From positions 60,881,416 through 60,945,415 of the forward strand of contig OX421966.1 of the NCBI GenBank assembly GCA_949128115.1: DNA of 64,000 bases, given 5' to 3'. Under the pieces are notes generated by a model, which had not been told where the DNA came from, did no database searches, and saw only the letters and a program-made list of their open reading frames with translations. Positions within the stretch are counted from its first letter, which is position 1; every line of letters starts with the position of its first letter. This document shows positions 25,701 through 37,700 of the stretch, in pieces. Source of the stretch: Anaspis maculata. Lineage: Eukaryota; Arthropoda; Insecta; Coleoptera; Scraptiidae. The position numbers and the translations under genes are program-made.

Positions 25701-28700
25701 AGGAAAAAGAGTCCTTCTATGTTCTATATCTAATATATTTGTGACGTCACAGATATATTTTTAAAACACGCATTGCGGCCGCAATTTTGGGAATTTAGGC
25801 AAAAGAAAAAATACGGGTACATTATTTTCAACCATACTATCGATTAAGCCAATAAAAAAAAATTAGGCAAGTACCCCATTAGGGTTCTACCGTTATCAGG
25901 GCCGAAATTTCAATATGCCGGCCTAAATAAAGGCAGAATCATGAAATTTGGCTTGAAAATCAGAATGATCGTACTAGACAAGGGTAAGTTTCCAGTTTCA
26001 TGAAAATCGTTCCACAAATAAGAGATTTCAATATGGCGGCCAAGATACAGCGGCAGAGCATCATTTGTCCAAAATCGGATGTATTTTGATGAATGATGAA
26101 GTTCACATCGCATGCGAATTTCACTCAAATCGGAACTTTCAGAGAAATTCAAATTGGCGGATCAAAGATGGCGGCAAAGTACCGAAAAACCAAAAGTCCA
26201 CTTGACATCCTGGAAAAATGTTTTATTGATCAGCGTTTACACCACATCGATGTCTTTTTCCCCTGAGGAGTTATCCCGGGTACAGACGGACGGACAAAGT
26301 GAAGCTAAAAGCGCCTTTTTCCCATTTTTTGGGAAAGTGCGCTAAAAAACAATGGAATACCATTCAAATGACTATTTGATATGACTATGAATATTTTTAG
26401 GAATTGAAATTTCTAAGTCATGTTGACAATGGGGAACTATAGGCAAAACGGATTGTAGAGGGCGACGTGTTCCATGCACCCATATTGACACTCTTGACAG
26501 TTATCGTACATAACCTCCCTCAAAGAAATGTACGTAAAGGGGAAAAGTGCTAATGCTCAAAGAAGAATCAAAGCGGAAAGAAGCCCCACTGAGAGGAAAA
26601 AAAGAGCTGGTGCAAAGGTGCAGCCTGGTACTCAACACGGCACTACCTTTTTTTTCACCGCTATTTTTCGTTTGTCGACTTTTCGACTTTTCTCTGCTTT
26701 TTAATTCACGAAGTGACGCAAACCGCTGGTTATATGCTGAGTGCTGACAAAAGAACATGAAATAACACTTTCATAGTTGAGGTTATGTACGCTTAAAATG
26801 ACACTAATGACAGCTAGGGTGCATGGAACACGAGCGCCATCACTTCAGGCGTTTACCACTATAGTTCCCCATTTGACAATGGTTCGAATGCGCACAAACC
26901 AGAAATGTATGACAGCTATTACCGATCCCAGTGGCGCAACAAGCCCATTTGAACAGGCATCAGGTGCAGACCACCGAAGACTCTGCAGCCGAAATTTTTC
27001 CGGGAAAAGAATGTGGCCAACGGTATCGTCGTGTAGATTGCGACGAAGAAAAAGGCTGACGCGATGGTCAAAAACTGTACATTGGTGGGTGAAAATACTC
27101 TCGGACCCACCCACTTTGCGCCACTGCACTGCCCGGGCTCTTCTAACACTACAGGTAAAACTGCAAAGGTCTATTATTCTCACTTCCGACCATCACTGCT
27201 AACTGGTGCCTGCATCTCATTGATGTCCAGTTTAAGTCGTCTGTTGACCATCTCTAATGTGTGTTTGAAAGCTGTGTGCCCATCAGGAAAGACATGTACG
27301 AAGGTCATATTGTTGAATGTCCAACTCCAACACGAAATTATCGAAAGCAGAGTCTTTGGTCAATACTTTCTGGTGATTTCACTGTGCACGAAGACATGCG
27401 GCAAGCAATGAAATTTTTATACGTCGGCGGCGCGAAGTTTGCAATACTTTTTAAGAAGATGCTGACTTCCTCGGACAGAAAGGTACGTGTGTTACGCCTT
27501 TTCCAAGCAAAAATGTGTTGCTCGAACCGTATTAGCATTTTGTGCCGATAAGAAACATCTTATCGAAAATGCCGGCCGCTTTTTATTTTTGTTTATTTAC
27601 TCGCGTTCTGGACTGTGCCACAGTTTTTGATGTCTTCTGCCAAGTGTAGTAATAGAAGTGGTCTTGAACCCCGAAGTGATGGTGAATAATGCGCATTTTA
27701 CGTCGAAAAAACTTCACGGAACTTGCGTGGTTGCTGACCAATAGCCTTTGCAGTAAATACCGCGTGCTGATGAAGCAACCGCAACTGTTAGAGGTACACC
27801 CACCCTGCACTGCTGTTTTCTTCTTTTCGTTTTGTATAATTTTTTTCTTGTTTCCATTTGTATCGTGCTGGAATTAGCAAAAATTGAACTTTAATCCCGA
27901 CTCCAAATAAGAATTTACCGATTTGATTGGTAAATTCTGACTTGCTGTCTACAATCAACCAGTCTGGTAATGCCAATATTCTTAGTTGGGGTTGAAGTTG
28001 AATGTTGCTGCATAATTCCAGTACGATGTCTCTTGCTGTTTTCGTGAAACGTTGACGTCTATTTTATGTGTCTGTTGGTTTTGTTGTTGAAGGATTTCGC
28101 CCGTCCCCCCCGGCTGGACATGCTGTTGGACATGCCGCCATCGCACAGAGAGACGCAACTGAAGCACAGCTGGAACCAGGACGACAGGTCGTTGAACATT
28201 TTCGTCAAGGAGGACGACAAGCTGACGTTCCACAGACACCCGGTGGCCCAGAGCACGGACTGCATAAGGGGCAAGGTCGGGTTCACAAAGGGCATGCACT
28301 GCTGGGAGGTGTGCTGGTCGACGAGGCAACGGGGGACGCACGCGGTCGTCGGCGTCGCGACGGCGGAGGCGCCTCTGCACTCGGTCGGGTATCAGAGCCT
28401 GGTCGGCAGCACAGAAAACTCTTGGGGATGGGATTTAGGTATTTAATTTTGCTTTTGGCTTTTCATATTTAGCTTTAGTACCCAATCCAGTATCCATCTT
28501 GAACCATCCAGCACGACGACCAAAAGACGATGTCTGGCAAGTCCATCGTCATATTTTAAATTTCAACAACATTCACTAGGAGTTCAAAGTTTGAGGTATC
28601 AGATTTTACTGAGAAAGTCTGAAAATGCGGTTTTGGAAAAGAGAAGGTTGGATGCTGGAGAGACTTTTTTTTTTGTTAGTGGTCAAGACAAGTTTGAAGA

Positions 28701-31700
28701 CCTCAAGGGAAACTTTTTTGGCGGAACTCGAAAGAAATCTGTAGGAACTCAGGAGAGCTCTTGAGAAGCTGCAGGGAACTGAAAGAAGTCATGGGAGCTC
28801 TTGGGAAGCTGTAAAGAACTTTGGAAGAACTAGGGGACCTTTTAGGGAGCGCTGGGGAAGCTCGGGAAAACTCAGAGGAACCATGAACTCTGAGGGAACT
28901 CCAACCTTTTTTTCGAGTTCACCTCTCGTAGTGGAAGACAAACGTACTTTCGTTTTTTTTAGACGCTCCTTCAGCTTCATTCGCTTGTTTATCAGAGTAA
29001 AGCATTGTGGTGGATGGTTCAAGATAGCTACAGGGTGTTCACGTGTTAATTATATCCCCGCTTGGAGACTTCCTCTTGCATATAATTCAAAAAAATGAAA
29101 AACGATTTCCATAATTATGATTTTTTCCGCAGGCTTTGAATCTGTCCACAAAACTTTCCTGTGGTATATCGCTTACAGGGTGCAGCATCAAATTTTTTGT
29201 CAAATTGGACACCGTATTTTAAAGATGGGAATTGACTCCGCTTTTCATCCTGATTATAGATATTTCACAATTGATGGGTCAGTCAACGAAACACTTGTGA
29301 AAAAATTGGTGAAATTAAAAAAAAAACAAAATTGATTTTTTTCAAAAGTAACTCACTGAATTCATATCATTTTGGTAAGATGGAGTTGATTAAAACTTTC
29401 ACCTCACCCAACACTCAACTCTAGGTACAGGGTGATCACGCGAGACGGAAACCCCCCCCCCCCATAAAAAACTTTCCCTTCAAGACAATTGAAAAAAAGA
29501 AAAAACTTTCCTGTAACAATTTTTGCCGTAGTCTCTGAATATGTCATGTATAGTTTTCTATTCCGTCCCATATACAGGGTGTCGTAATTTTTTTTTAAAT
29601 TTTTTCAGAACAATCTGTATTTCATCACCACAATCGATTCACATTGTTATCGTGATTACAAATATGTATGACACTTCCTGATTTTTTTCTGAAAAAAATA
29701 AATAAAAATTCACGGTGGCCACCTCAAAAAAAAATCGGAAAGATCGATCCATTCCAGGTATCGAATATGTTCTGAATATTTGTTCAGTCATTTTATGTCA
29801 TTCCATGTCATTTAACAGTGAAACAAAATATCCTAGACATTTGAATCTTGAAATGGGTCCATCATTCTCAAAAAGTAGATGTTTTTAGATATGGCATTGT
29901 AATTTTTTCAATTTAAAAAAAGAAATCTAGAAGTTTAACGCATATTTGTAGTTAGGATAACAATGTGCATCGATTGTGGTGATGAAATACAGAGTGTTTT
30001 GGAAAAACAAAAAAAAAATTGCGGCACCCTGTATATGGGACGGAATAGAAAATTATTCATGACATATTCAGAAACTACGGCAAAAACTTTTCCAGGAAAG
30101 TTTTTTTTTTTAATTGTCTTGAAGGGGAAGTTTTTTATGAGAGGGAGGGTATCCGTCTCGCGTGATCACTCTCACGTGATCTGTACAAACTCGAAAAAAA
30201 AAATTCCGATATTTTTGTTGAATTGTTTCAAACTTGAACAAGCTTTTTCACATATGTTTAGTTGAATAACCTATCAAGTGTGATATATATTTATAATAAT
30301 CAGGATGAAAAGCGGAATCGATTCTCATAATAAAATACAGGGTGTCCAATGTGAGAAAAATTGTCGATGTTTCACCCTGTAAGCAATATACCACAGAAAA
30401 TTTTAGTGGACAGAGTCGAAACCTACGGAAGAAATCATGTAAGAATCATTTTTCTCTTTTCAAATTATACAGGGTGTCCAGAAAATGGCGGAAAAGCTCT
30501 CCAGTATGTTGTAAGAGACCCTTCAGAGAACTTCGAAAAAAATATAAAAAAATTCTTTGACTTTCATTTTTGGGACTATCAAGGGCCAAGAGACGGCTTC
30601 TTGAACCCTTCTAGTTTTATTAATTCAAAAGATTTCAGTTTACTGTTGACGGCAAAATTATTAGAAAGAAATACATATCTACCACTGGATGTGTATTGAA
30701 TTTTTTCCAGGGTGAGTCAGAAACTAATTAAATTAATATTCGAAGGAATGAAAGTTGAAGATTTTTTCAATAATTTTTCTGGGATTCGCTTGAGGGTCCT
30801 GCACAACGTCAATTAGAATTTATTTGGTTAATGGTTTTAGTTGCTCAGGCTATTTCTTACGAAGTTTATATGTATATAAGGGGGAGTATAATTTATACGT
30901 AAACACCCTGTACTTATTGTTAATTATATTTTAGATTGTATTAGTACTGCCAGTGGTTATGTGCAATATTGTGCTGTTTTGTTCATATAATTAAGCTTTA
31001 TATGTTCAGAGATAAGCTCGACAGTCGTCTCAGGTCCAGTATTTCCATCCCGGGTTAACTCAGCCCTAAAGATAATTTCAGGTTAAATGCAAAAGATACC
31101 ATTGTTCCAACAGTAATTGCCGTGGTATTTGCTTTTTGATTGAAGTTGACCAGAGATAATACTGAGGCTTCCTTAGTCGAGTCCGAGTACTAAAATTTAG
31201 GCTGTTAGTATCAAGACAAAAAAATGTCTGTTTATTGTTGGGGTGAATGTTACGTCGTAGTTATGAGAACGAACGCTTTTGAGGTAAATGTATTAATTCA
31301 GATTAGCAAAGTGTTGAGAAGTACATACATACATGTTGTGTTTCTAGAGAAAATTGCTTTATTCTTCTCGATTACTACTACTACCTACTGCGGTAGAGCA
31401 GGCTAAGCAAATAGTCGTCTTCGATATGAATCAAGTGGGCGCAATTTTTGCTGCCGAATATACCAGTACTGGATAGATATTGAATAGATTATACACACAA
31501 CACACAATGAAAGACAACATGTATATGTACGTTTATCGTTACGTTTCTCGCAATCTGACCTGACCTGACCTGACCTAACCTGACCTGACACTTAAAATGG
31601 TTACAATTGCATCGGCATCAACACTTGGAAATCGATTGAACTGTTGTTAATACATTTGCTCCCTTATTAGTAAAAAACTTTTGGTACAAATACTAGCGAG

Positions 31701-34700
31701 AAGGATCGAGGGTGGGATAATTTCCGTTATAAATTAATGTTCTTATTTTCTGAGCTCGCTGAAACTTCTTGACACGAAGCTGATAAACGCAGCGCTGTTG
31801 TAGCGCGCAACATTTATTGCTAATTCTAAGTTGGAAACTATCATGCACGAGCCGAAACGAAGACAATTAATTTACCAATAAGACTGTTATGCTGCCAAGA
31901 TCCTCCACGTAATTAGGTTAAAACTGTTGTGGATGCGCTCCAGTACGTTACACATCCCCTTAATCACAGCCATATTACCCTCGACAAGGAGCCTGATAAT
32001 AAATGCAATTTGTTAAGTGTAGTTACATTGTATATTATCATTTCGAGATTATTTTGATGCAATAACTGTAAGATTATCGTGTGATGCAATGATCAAGTAT
32101 TAATTTGTGTACTGTGTCGTTTCAGGTCGTAATAAATTATATCATGATTCCAAAAATCTTCCGGGCATGACGTATCCGGCCCTGCTGAAGCCGGACGAGA
32201 CTTTCATAGTGCCGGACAAGTTCTTAGTGGTGTTAGACATGGACGAGGGAACGCTCAGTTTCGTCGTGGACGGCCAGTACTTGGGCATCGCTTTCAGAGG
32301 ACTGAAGGGCAGGAAGCTGTACCCAATCGTCAGCGCGGTGTGGGGCCACTGCGAGATCACAATGAAATACATCGGGGGACTCGATCGTAAGTTTCTCCTC
32401 CGGCGCCCCATTCTTCGCCCTCTTCTACTCCGTCTTCTATTTCTACTACATCATGTACTACTCCTACTATCTCTTCCTCCTCTTTATTTTCTTTATCTTC
32501 TCGTTCCTTTCCTGTCCTTAGCTAACGAAACTGTCAAGATCTAGTTAGCATCGTACCATTCCTGCCAACACAACACATTTCCTCAATAGCTTGCTCTAAT
32601 AAAGAAAAGCCTGAAATAGATTCTACCTGTTTCCTATTCATCACCAAACACGCCCAAAGTTATCATTTGATCTTGTATTTGTTTTCACTTGATTTACTAA
32701 GCCTGAGACTAGAAATCTTTGTCAATAATTTGTCACTGTTGTCAGCTTCACGGCTAAATTGTGTAACGCTCCTCCTAGATAATGCTCTATGCGTGAGTTT
32801 TCAGGAGCACGTTTCTAAACAATAGCGGTTTTTTGATGGAGAGATTGAAAAATTAGGATTTCTCGTGCGTGTTTCACATTTTATTTACAAAATCGAGGAG
32901 TGAATGGGCGGGTGGATAAAGGACGGTGGGGGAGGGTCGGTGGTCGTCCACCAGCGCCAGATGAAAGCGGGTCAAGTTTGAACACAATCACAAGTGGTGC
33001 AATTGTTGCCCATTGTTTACGCGGGCATATCGATTCCGCAATGTTTTCAAGTCTGCTACAACACCAGGCCATGGAGCTCTTCAGCAGCGACTGACTTTGC
33101 TTGCGAAGGAGAGTTTATGGACGCAAAAATGTCAAGGACCCGGTACGCGGTGTGGTATATCGTAACGCCCGCCCGTTTTGTTTTTTTTTCTTTTTCTCTC
33201 CTCTCTGCTGTTCTTTCAACTCTTTGGCGTTCTTTTCGCATTTTAAATAATTGCCATTGAATAGGCAAATAATGGGAACAACGTGAGAATGGTAATTCGA
33301 GAGCTTGAGAAATCCTTTGAAATAACACCCGAAGCTCGACTACTAACTGCCGAGGACTGAAAAATTAAGCGAGCGCTCGATTTTTATGGGAGAAGAAGGC
33401 GAATTACGCCACTCTCGCCGTTTTGATCGCGCTAAATTCATAGCTTTATCAAATCATTCACAATTGTGACAGTTACCGTGACGTAAAGTCGACAGATGAA
33501 TGGCAGCATTTTGACAGTCATCTTGACGTAGAATTGACTTATGAAAGGGGAAATCCCAATAGCGAAACCATAAGGGACATGATAGTTGGGATGTTGTAAA
33601 GTTGATTTGGACCGAAATCACAATTTGGATGTCAGGAACTACAGAATTATTGGGCGCATTCTATATGTCATCTAAACTTAGTGATCTGATCTAAGTTGCT
33701 AGTGGTATCTGGCTAGTGTCTAGGACTCTCCCTTAACTCAACGCTTTCGTGATAATTCAAACTTCAGTGACAGTTTTCACGAATGAAATGACAGGTCAGT
33801 CTTCTTAGGCAGTTTGACAAGTGACTGTTTGAAGTTTGACAGCGTCTATTTTGACTTCAAGGGCAGTTTAAGTGTTTGAAATAACAGTTTGAGCACTTTA
33901 CAATCATTGATATTTTCTACAGTCCTGGAAATGGCTGTTGGTTCACATGAGTGGAAACAAGCATTTCGAATTTCCTAAACATGGAAAACGTGGCAACATC
34001 ATCAGTTATGTCGCACTTCTGGCATCGTTAAACATGGTCGGCATTCTATTGAAAATGCACTTGTACGGGCCATATGTACATACAGTGGTGGTGCAGGCGG
34101 GAGAAATTTCGAAACATAAAATTTGTACAAAACCGCATCAGAGTGATGGCGCGTGTTTGTGGCCGGCACAAATACGCATTTATTCTCGCTTTTATTCCGC
34201 TTTAGGCCAGTTTTACAACAACGGTATAACGCACCATTTCGAATATAAATTTCGGGATGAACAGCATGCGCCTACACAAAAGCAGCCTAGGAGAATATGC
34301 CTAGCATAGCTTATTTATACTGGAATTTATGCCGCTGTTGTGAAACTGGACCTTACACAGCCTCTACATGTGTGTCTCCATTAAACAGCGATACATTTTT
34401 TTTTTCGAAAAAACAACCAACTCAACTGAGCCCCGTATACACAACTCGGTAACAAAAAGGAAAACAACGGCACGAAACGTTTCAAAACGTGAAATCGGTT
34501 ACGTTGAAATCACGAACAAAATATTAAAAACACAAACAAAAGCAAAAAAAAAAAGGTGCATTTTGTTCGTTTTCACCGCACACGGGAAATTTCATTTTAT
34601 ATTTTCCCCTCGACATTATTCGAGAATGCGCGGTGGGTTTTGTAGCCGTAATTAATATGATTTAGTGTTATTTTCGAATAAAACCAAACACTACTACTAC

Positions 34701-37700
34701 TAGCAGCAGCTATGTGCGGCTGCACAGATTCGATGCAAACTGTGTAATTTAGTTGGTGAGAATAAACTGGAGCGATTAATTTCAATAAAGTTGGAGCCGC
34801 AATTTCACTGTAATACATGTAAAGAGCGGCGGCGTAGCTCGGCGGTAAACTATGACGTCATTTAAAGAAAAACATGTCACTTGTTTTGAAACTGTCACTT
34901 GTAGACATTTGAACTGTCATTTGTTCAATGGACTGTCATGGACGTTATAGGACTGTCATTTGTAGAGATTACAACTTTCAATTGTAGACATTACATCTGT
35001 CATTTGTAGACATTACAACTGTCACTATAGACATTGGAACTGTCACATAAGATAAAACTGACACCTGATCTGCCATTTTAGACACTGAAGTGATCCCTTG
35101 CAGAAATGATATGTACGATCGCGCGCAAAATAAACGGAGACAGTGTTTCGCGCGGAGTGTACTGATTTAATGAATTTTAGCCATATTGTCACTGTGACAC
35201 CAAGCCAAAATTCAGGAAATCGGTACACTCCGCGCGAAACACTGTCTCCGTTTATTTTGCGTGCGATCGTACTAACTTTGATAAATACTTGATCAAGCTG
35301 TCATTGTCAAGCAATAAAACTGTAGTCCTAAAGTAGTCAGCATGGTCACTGTCACATCTTTCTCAATAGGGTGATTGCATGAAATTCGTTCACCTGATCA
35401 CCGGCAGGCAGCGCAACGATCTAGTTATGTTTTGACGTTTGTTAGGAATTGCATTGGGGCCATAGACAAGGATTGGGGCACATAACAGGTGTAAGGCATT
35501 GTTAGAATGATTAGAAATCACAATCTCGATCTCGTAAACGCCGAACAAACCAGTATGTGAACAAAACACGTAAAAATTTCAGTATTTAGTGAGGTTAGTC
35601 CGGTTGACGTTGACTCCGCATGTATGAACCTTGACAGATGACAATGACACTATTGACATTTTGCCATAAACTCCCTCTACATGCAATCACCCTATTGGAC
35701 TGTCATTTAAGACACTGAAGCTCTCACTTGGAACAGGAAACTGCATCTAGCTCGCAACCGTCAACTTCAGACGTAGAAGCTGTTTTTAAAAAGTCAAAAT
35801 TGACACTGTTAGCAATAGAACTGCTTTTTTAATTACTTCAGCATTCGTTTTATACATTAACATTGAACCTGTCAGAAGAAAATGTCTCCAAAGACTTTTG
35901 AGGCAAAGTTGAGCGATTCAGTATTTTAGACATTCTGACTGCCATTCGAAGTGATGAACGGTCATTTTCTGGCATCGAAGTGTTGATTTTAGAAACAAGT
36001 TGGTCAAGATGATTTTCAATTGAACCGTACCGTAATGTTAGCACAAACTGTTACTTGAAAAAAATCATTTGCTATTTTTAGACGTTGTAACTGGCGTTTG
36101 GAAGGAAAAATTTGTACTTGGCGATTGATTTGGGTTTTTCAAAGCCAAAACAGCATCTGTTGATGACAGAGCTGTGATTTTGAACGTCGAAACTGTCAGT
36201 TGAGTAAAACTGTGCCTTTGGCCACTTGAACTGTCATTGTATACCTACCCCTAGACTGTCACTTTGAATATCAAACTGTCACTTTCGGGCATTGATGCTG
36301 TTATTTCGAAGCCAGAATTGTCACTGTTAGCAATTGAACTGGTATTTTGACGTCCAAATTACTTCTTTTGATGATTGAAGTGTAATTTCACACGCCTAAC
36401 CTCGGGTTCGACCAAACTTTTATCAACGCGATAACGTTATCACTCTGATAGTAACTAAGCAACTGGTCGTCCTATTGGCTGGTGCATAGCAACTATCAGC
36501 CTAATAGATTTAATCTGCTCTTCAAAATTTTGGTGGAACCCGAGGTGAAAGTTCAAACCGCAAGTTAAGTCGAAACAGTCTCAGCAGAACTATCGTTTCA
36601 AGGTCAAAATTGCTTTTATTGACGATTGAACCGTCATTTTGAGAGTTGAGACTGGTCGTAAAATCAAGCTTGTCTCTCGAGGGTCGTCAAAACAATGGTA
36701 TGCACTTTTTGACGTTAGAACTGTGCCTTTGGCCACTTTTTCGTCATTGTGTGCTGTTAAACTGTCTTTTTGAATAATAAACTGTCACTTTCGGACATTA
36801 AGGCTGTTGTCATTTTGAAGTCAAAGTTATAACTGTTAGCAACTGAATTGTTATTTTGAAGTTACAGTTGTTGCTTCTGTTGATGAGTTGACTGTCATTT
36901 TAGAACTGTCATTCAAGAGTCTTCAGACGGTGGTGCTGCTGTTTTTTCTAAAGCTACTGCGGTTTTGATCACTTCAAGTGTTATTTCGTACTGGAACTCT
37001 CACATTGTAAATAATAAACCGTCGTTTTCAAACGTCAAAGCTGTCATTTTGAAGTCAAAATTGACACTGTTAGCAGTTCAAAGTTGACAGTGTAAGCAGT
37101 TATTGAAGGACTGTTTCTATTGATTATTGAATTGTCTCATTTTAGACGTTGTGACTGCCAGGAAAGTAGAAATAATGTCAAGAGACAAAGATCCTGTTAT
37201 TTTCCGCCTCGAGCAATGGATTTAGCCAGGATTATTGACAGTTGAGGTCTTGAAGTGACAATTTAGATTCAATCAAAAGTCAATGCCACAATTGGATCAA
37301 GCTTGACTATGTGAACAGTTTATTTGAAAAATTACACTTGCAATGATTGTAATACGTCAGATTCGGCATTCCAGCTAACTAATATGTCGCTGGTGTGGTG
37401 CCTAAAATGACGAATCAGGCATCCAGAATGCCGTTTCCAGCTGCAGTGGCAGTTCTATTGATGAAAGTGACAGTTCAATTGAAACCATGGAAACTACTTG
37501 GAAGTTGACAGGCGGGTGTCTAAAATAACAAATTTTGCGTGGAAGTTATGCCATGATCAAGGTGGATTCAAGAACACGAATAATTTTATCGTTTAAAAAT
37601 AACACTTGCTCAAGATTTGAAGGTTAAGAATCCAGAATAGATCATTTCTGGTTTCATGGTCATTTCATAGCTGATTCGGGGCAATGTCAGTCAGATCTGC

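Larger units (their letters stand above)
15795..28092 (+). other. gus: gus intron 2
   Basis: A 12.3-kb intron. A perfect hairpin GTCCCTAGAAAA-CACA-TTTTCTAGGGAC lies at 16322-16349, and a (GGT)n run at about 18957-18982. GC-rich stretches at 16365-16480 and 18330-18410 have no recognised content. The tandem, nested and inverted elements between 20.4 and 26.9 kb are listed separately. I see no supported gene in 16500-20400, 24800-25900 or 26900-28090. Confidence 0.6.
28439..32125 (+). other. gus: gus intron 3
   Basis: A 3.7-kb intron between the two SPRY exons. GGGAACT/GAAGCT-rich sequence at 28730-28900 is followed by the nested inverted repeats at 29.0-30.9 kb and the TCAGG-like track at 31555. 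I see no gene in 30910-31550 or 31600-32125. Confidence 0.6.

Noticed and set aside
26777..27411. Overlapping open frames of 112-141 codons on both strands
   Set aside because: Antisense overlaps, no domain, and partly within the arm of an inverted-repeat element.
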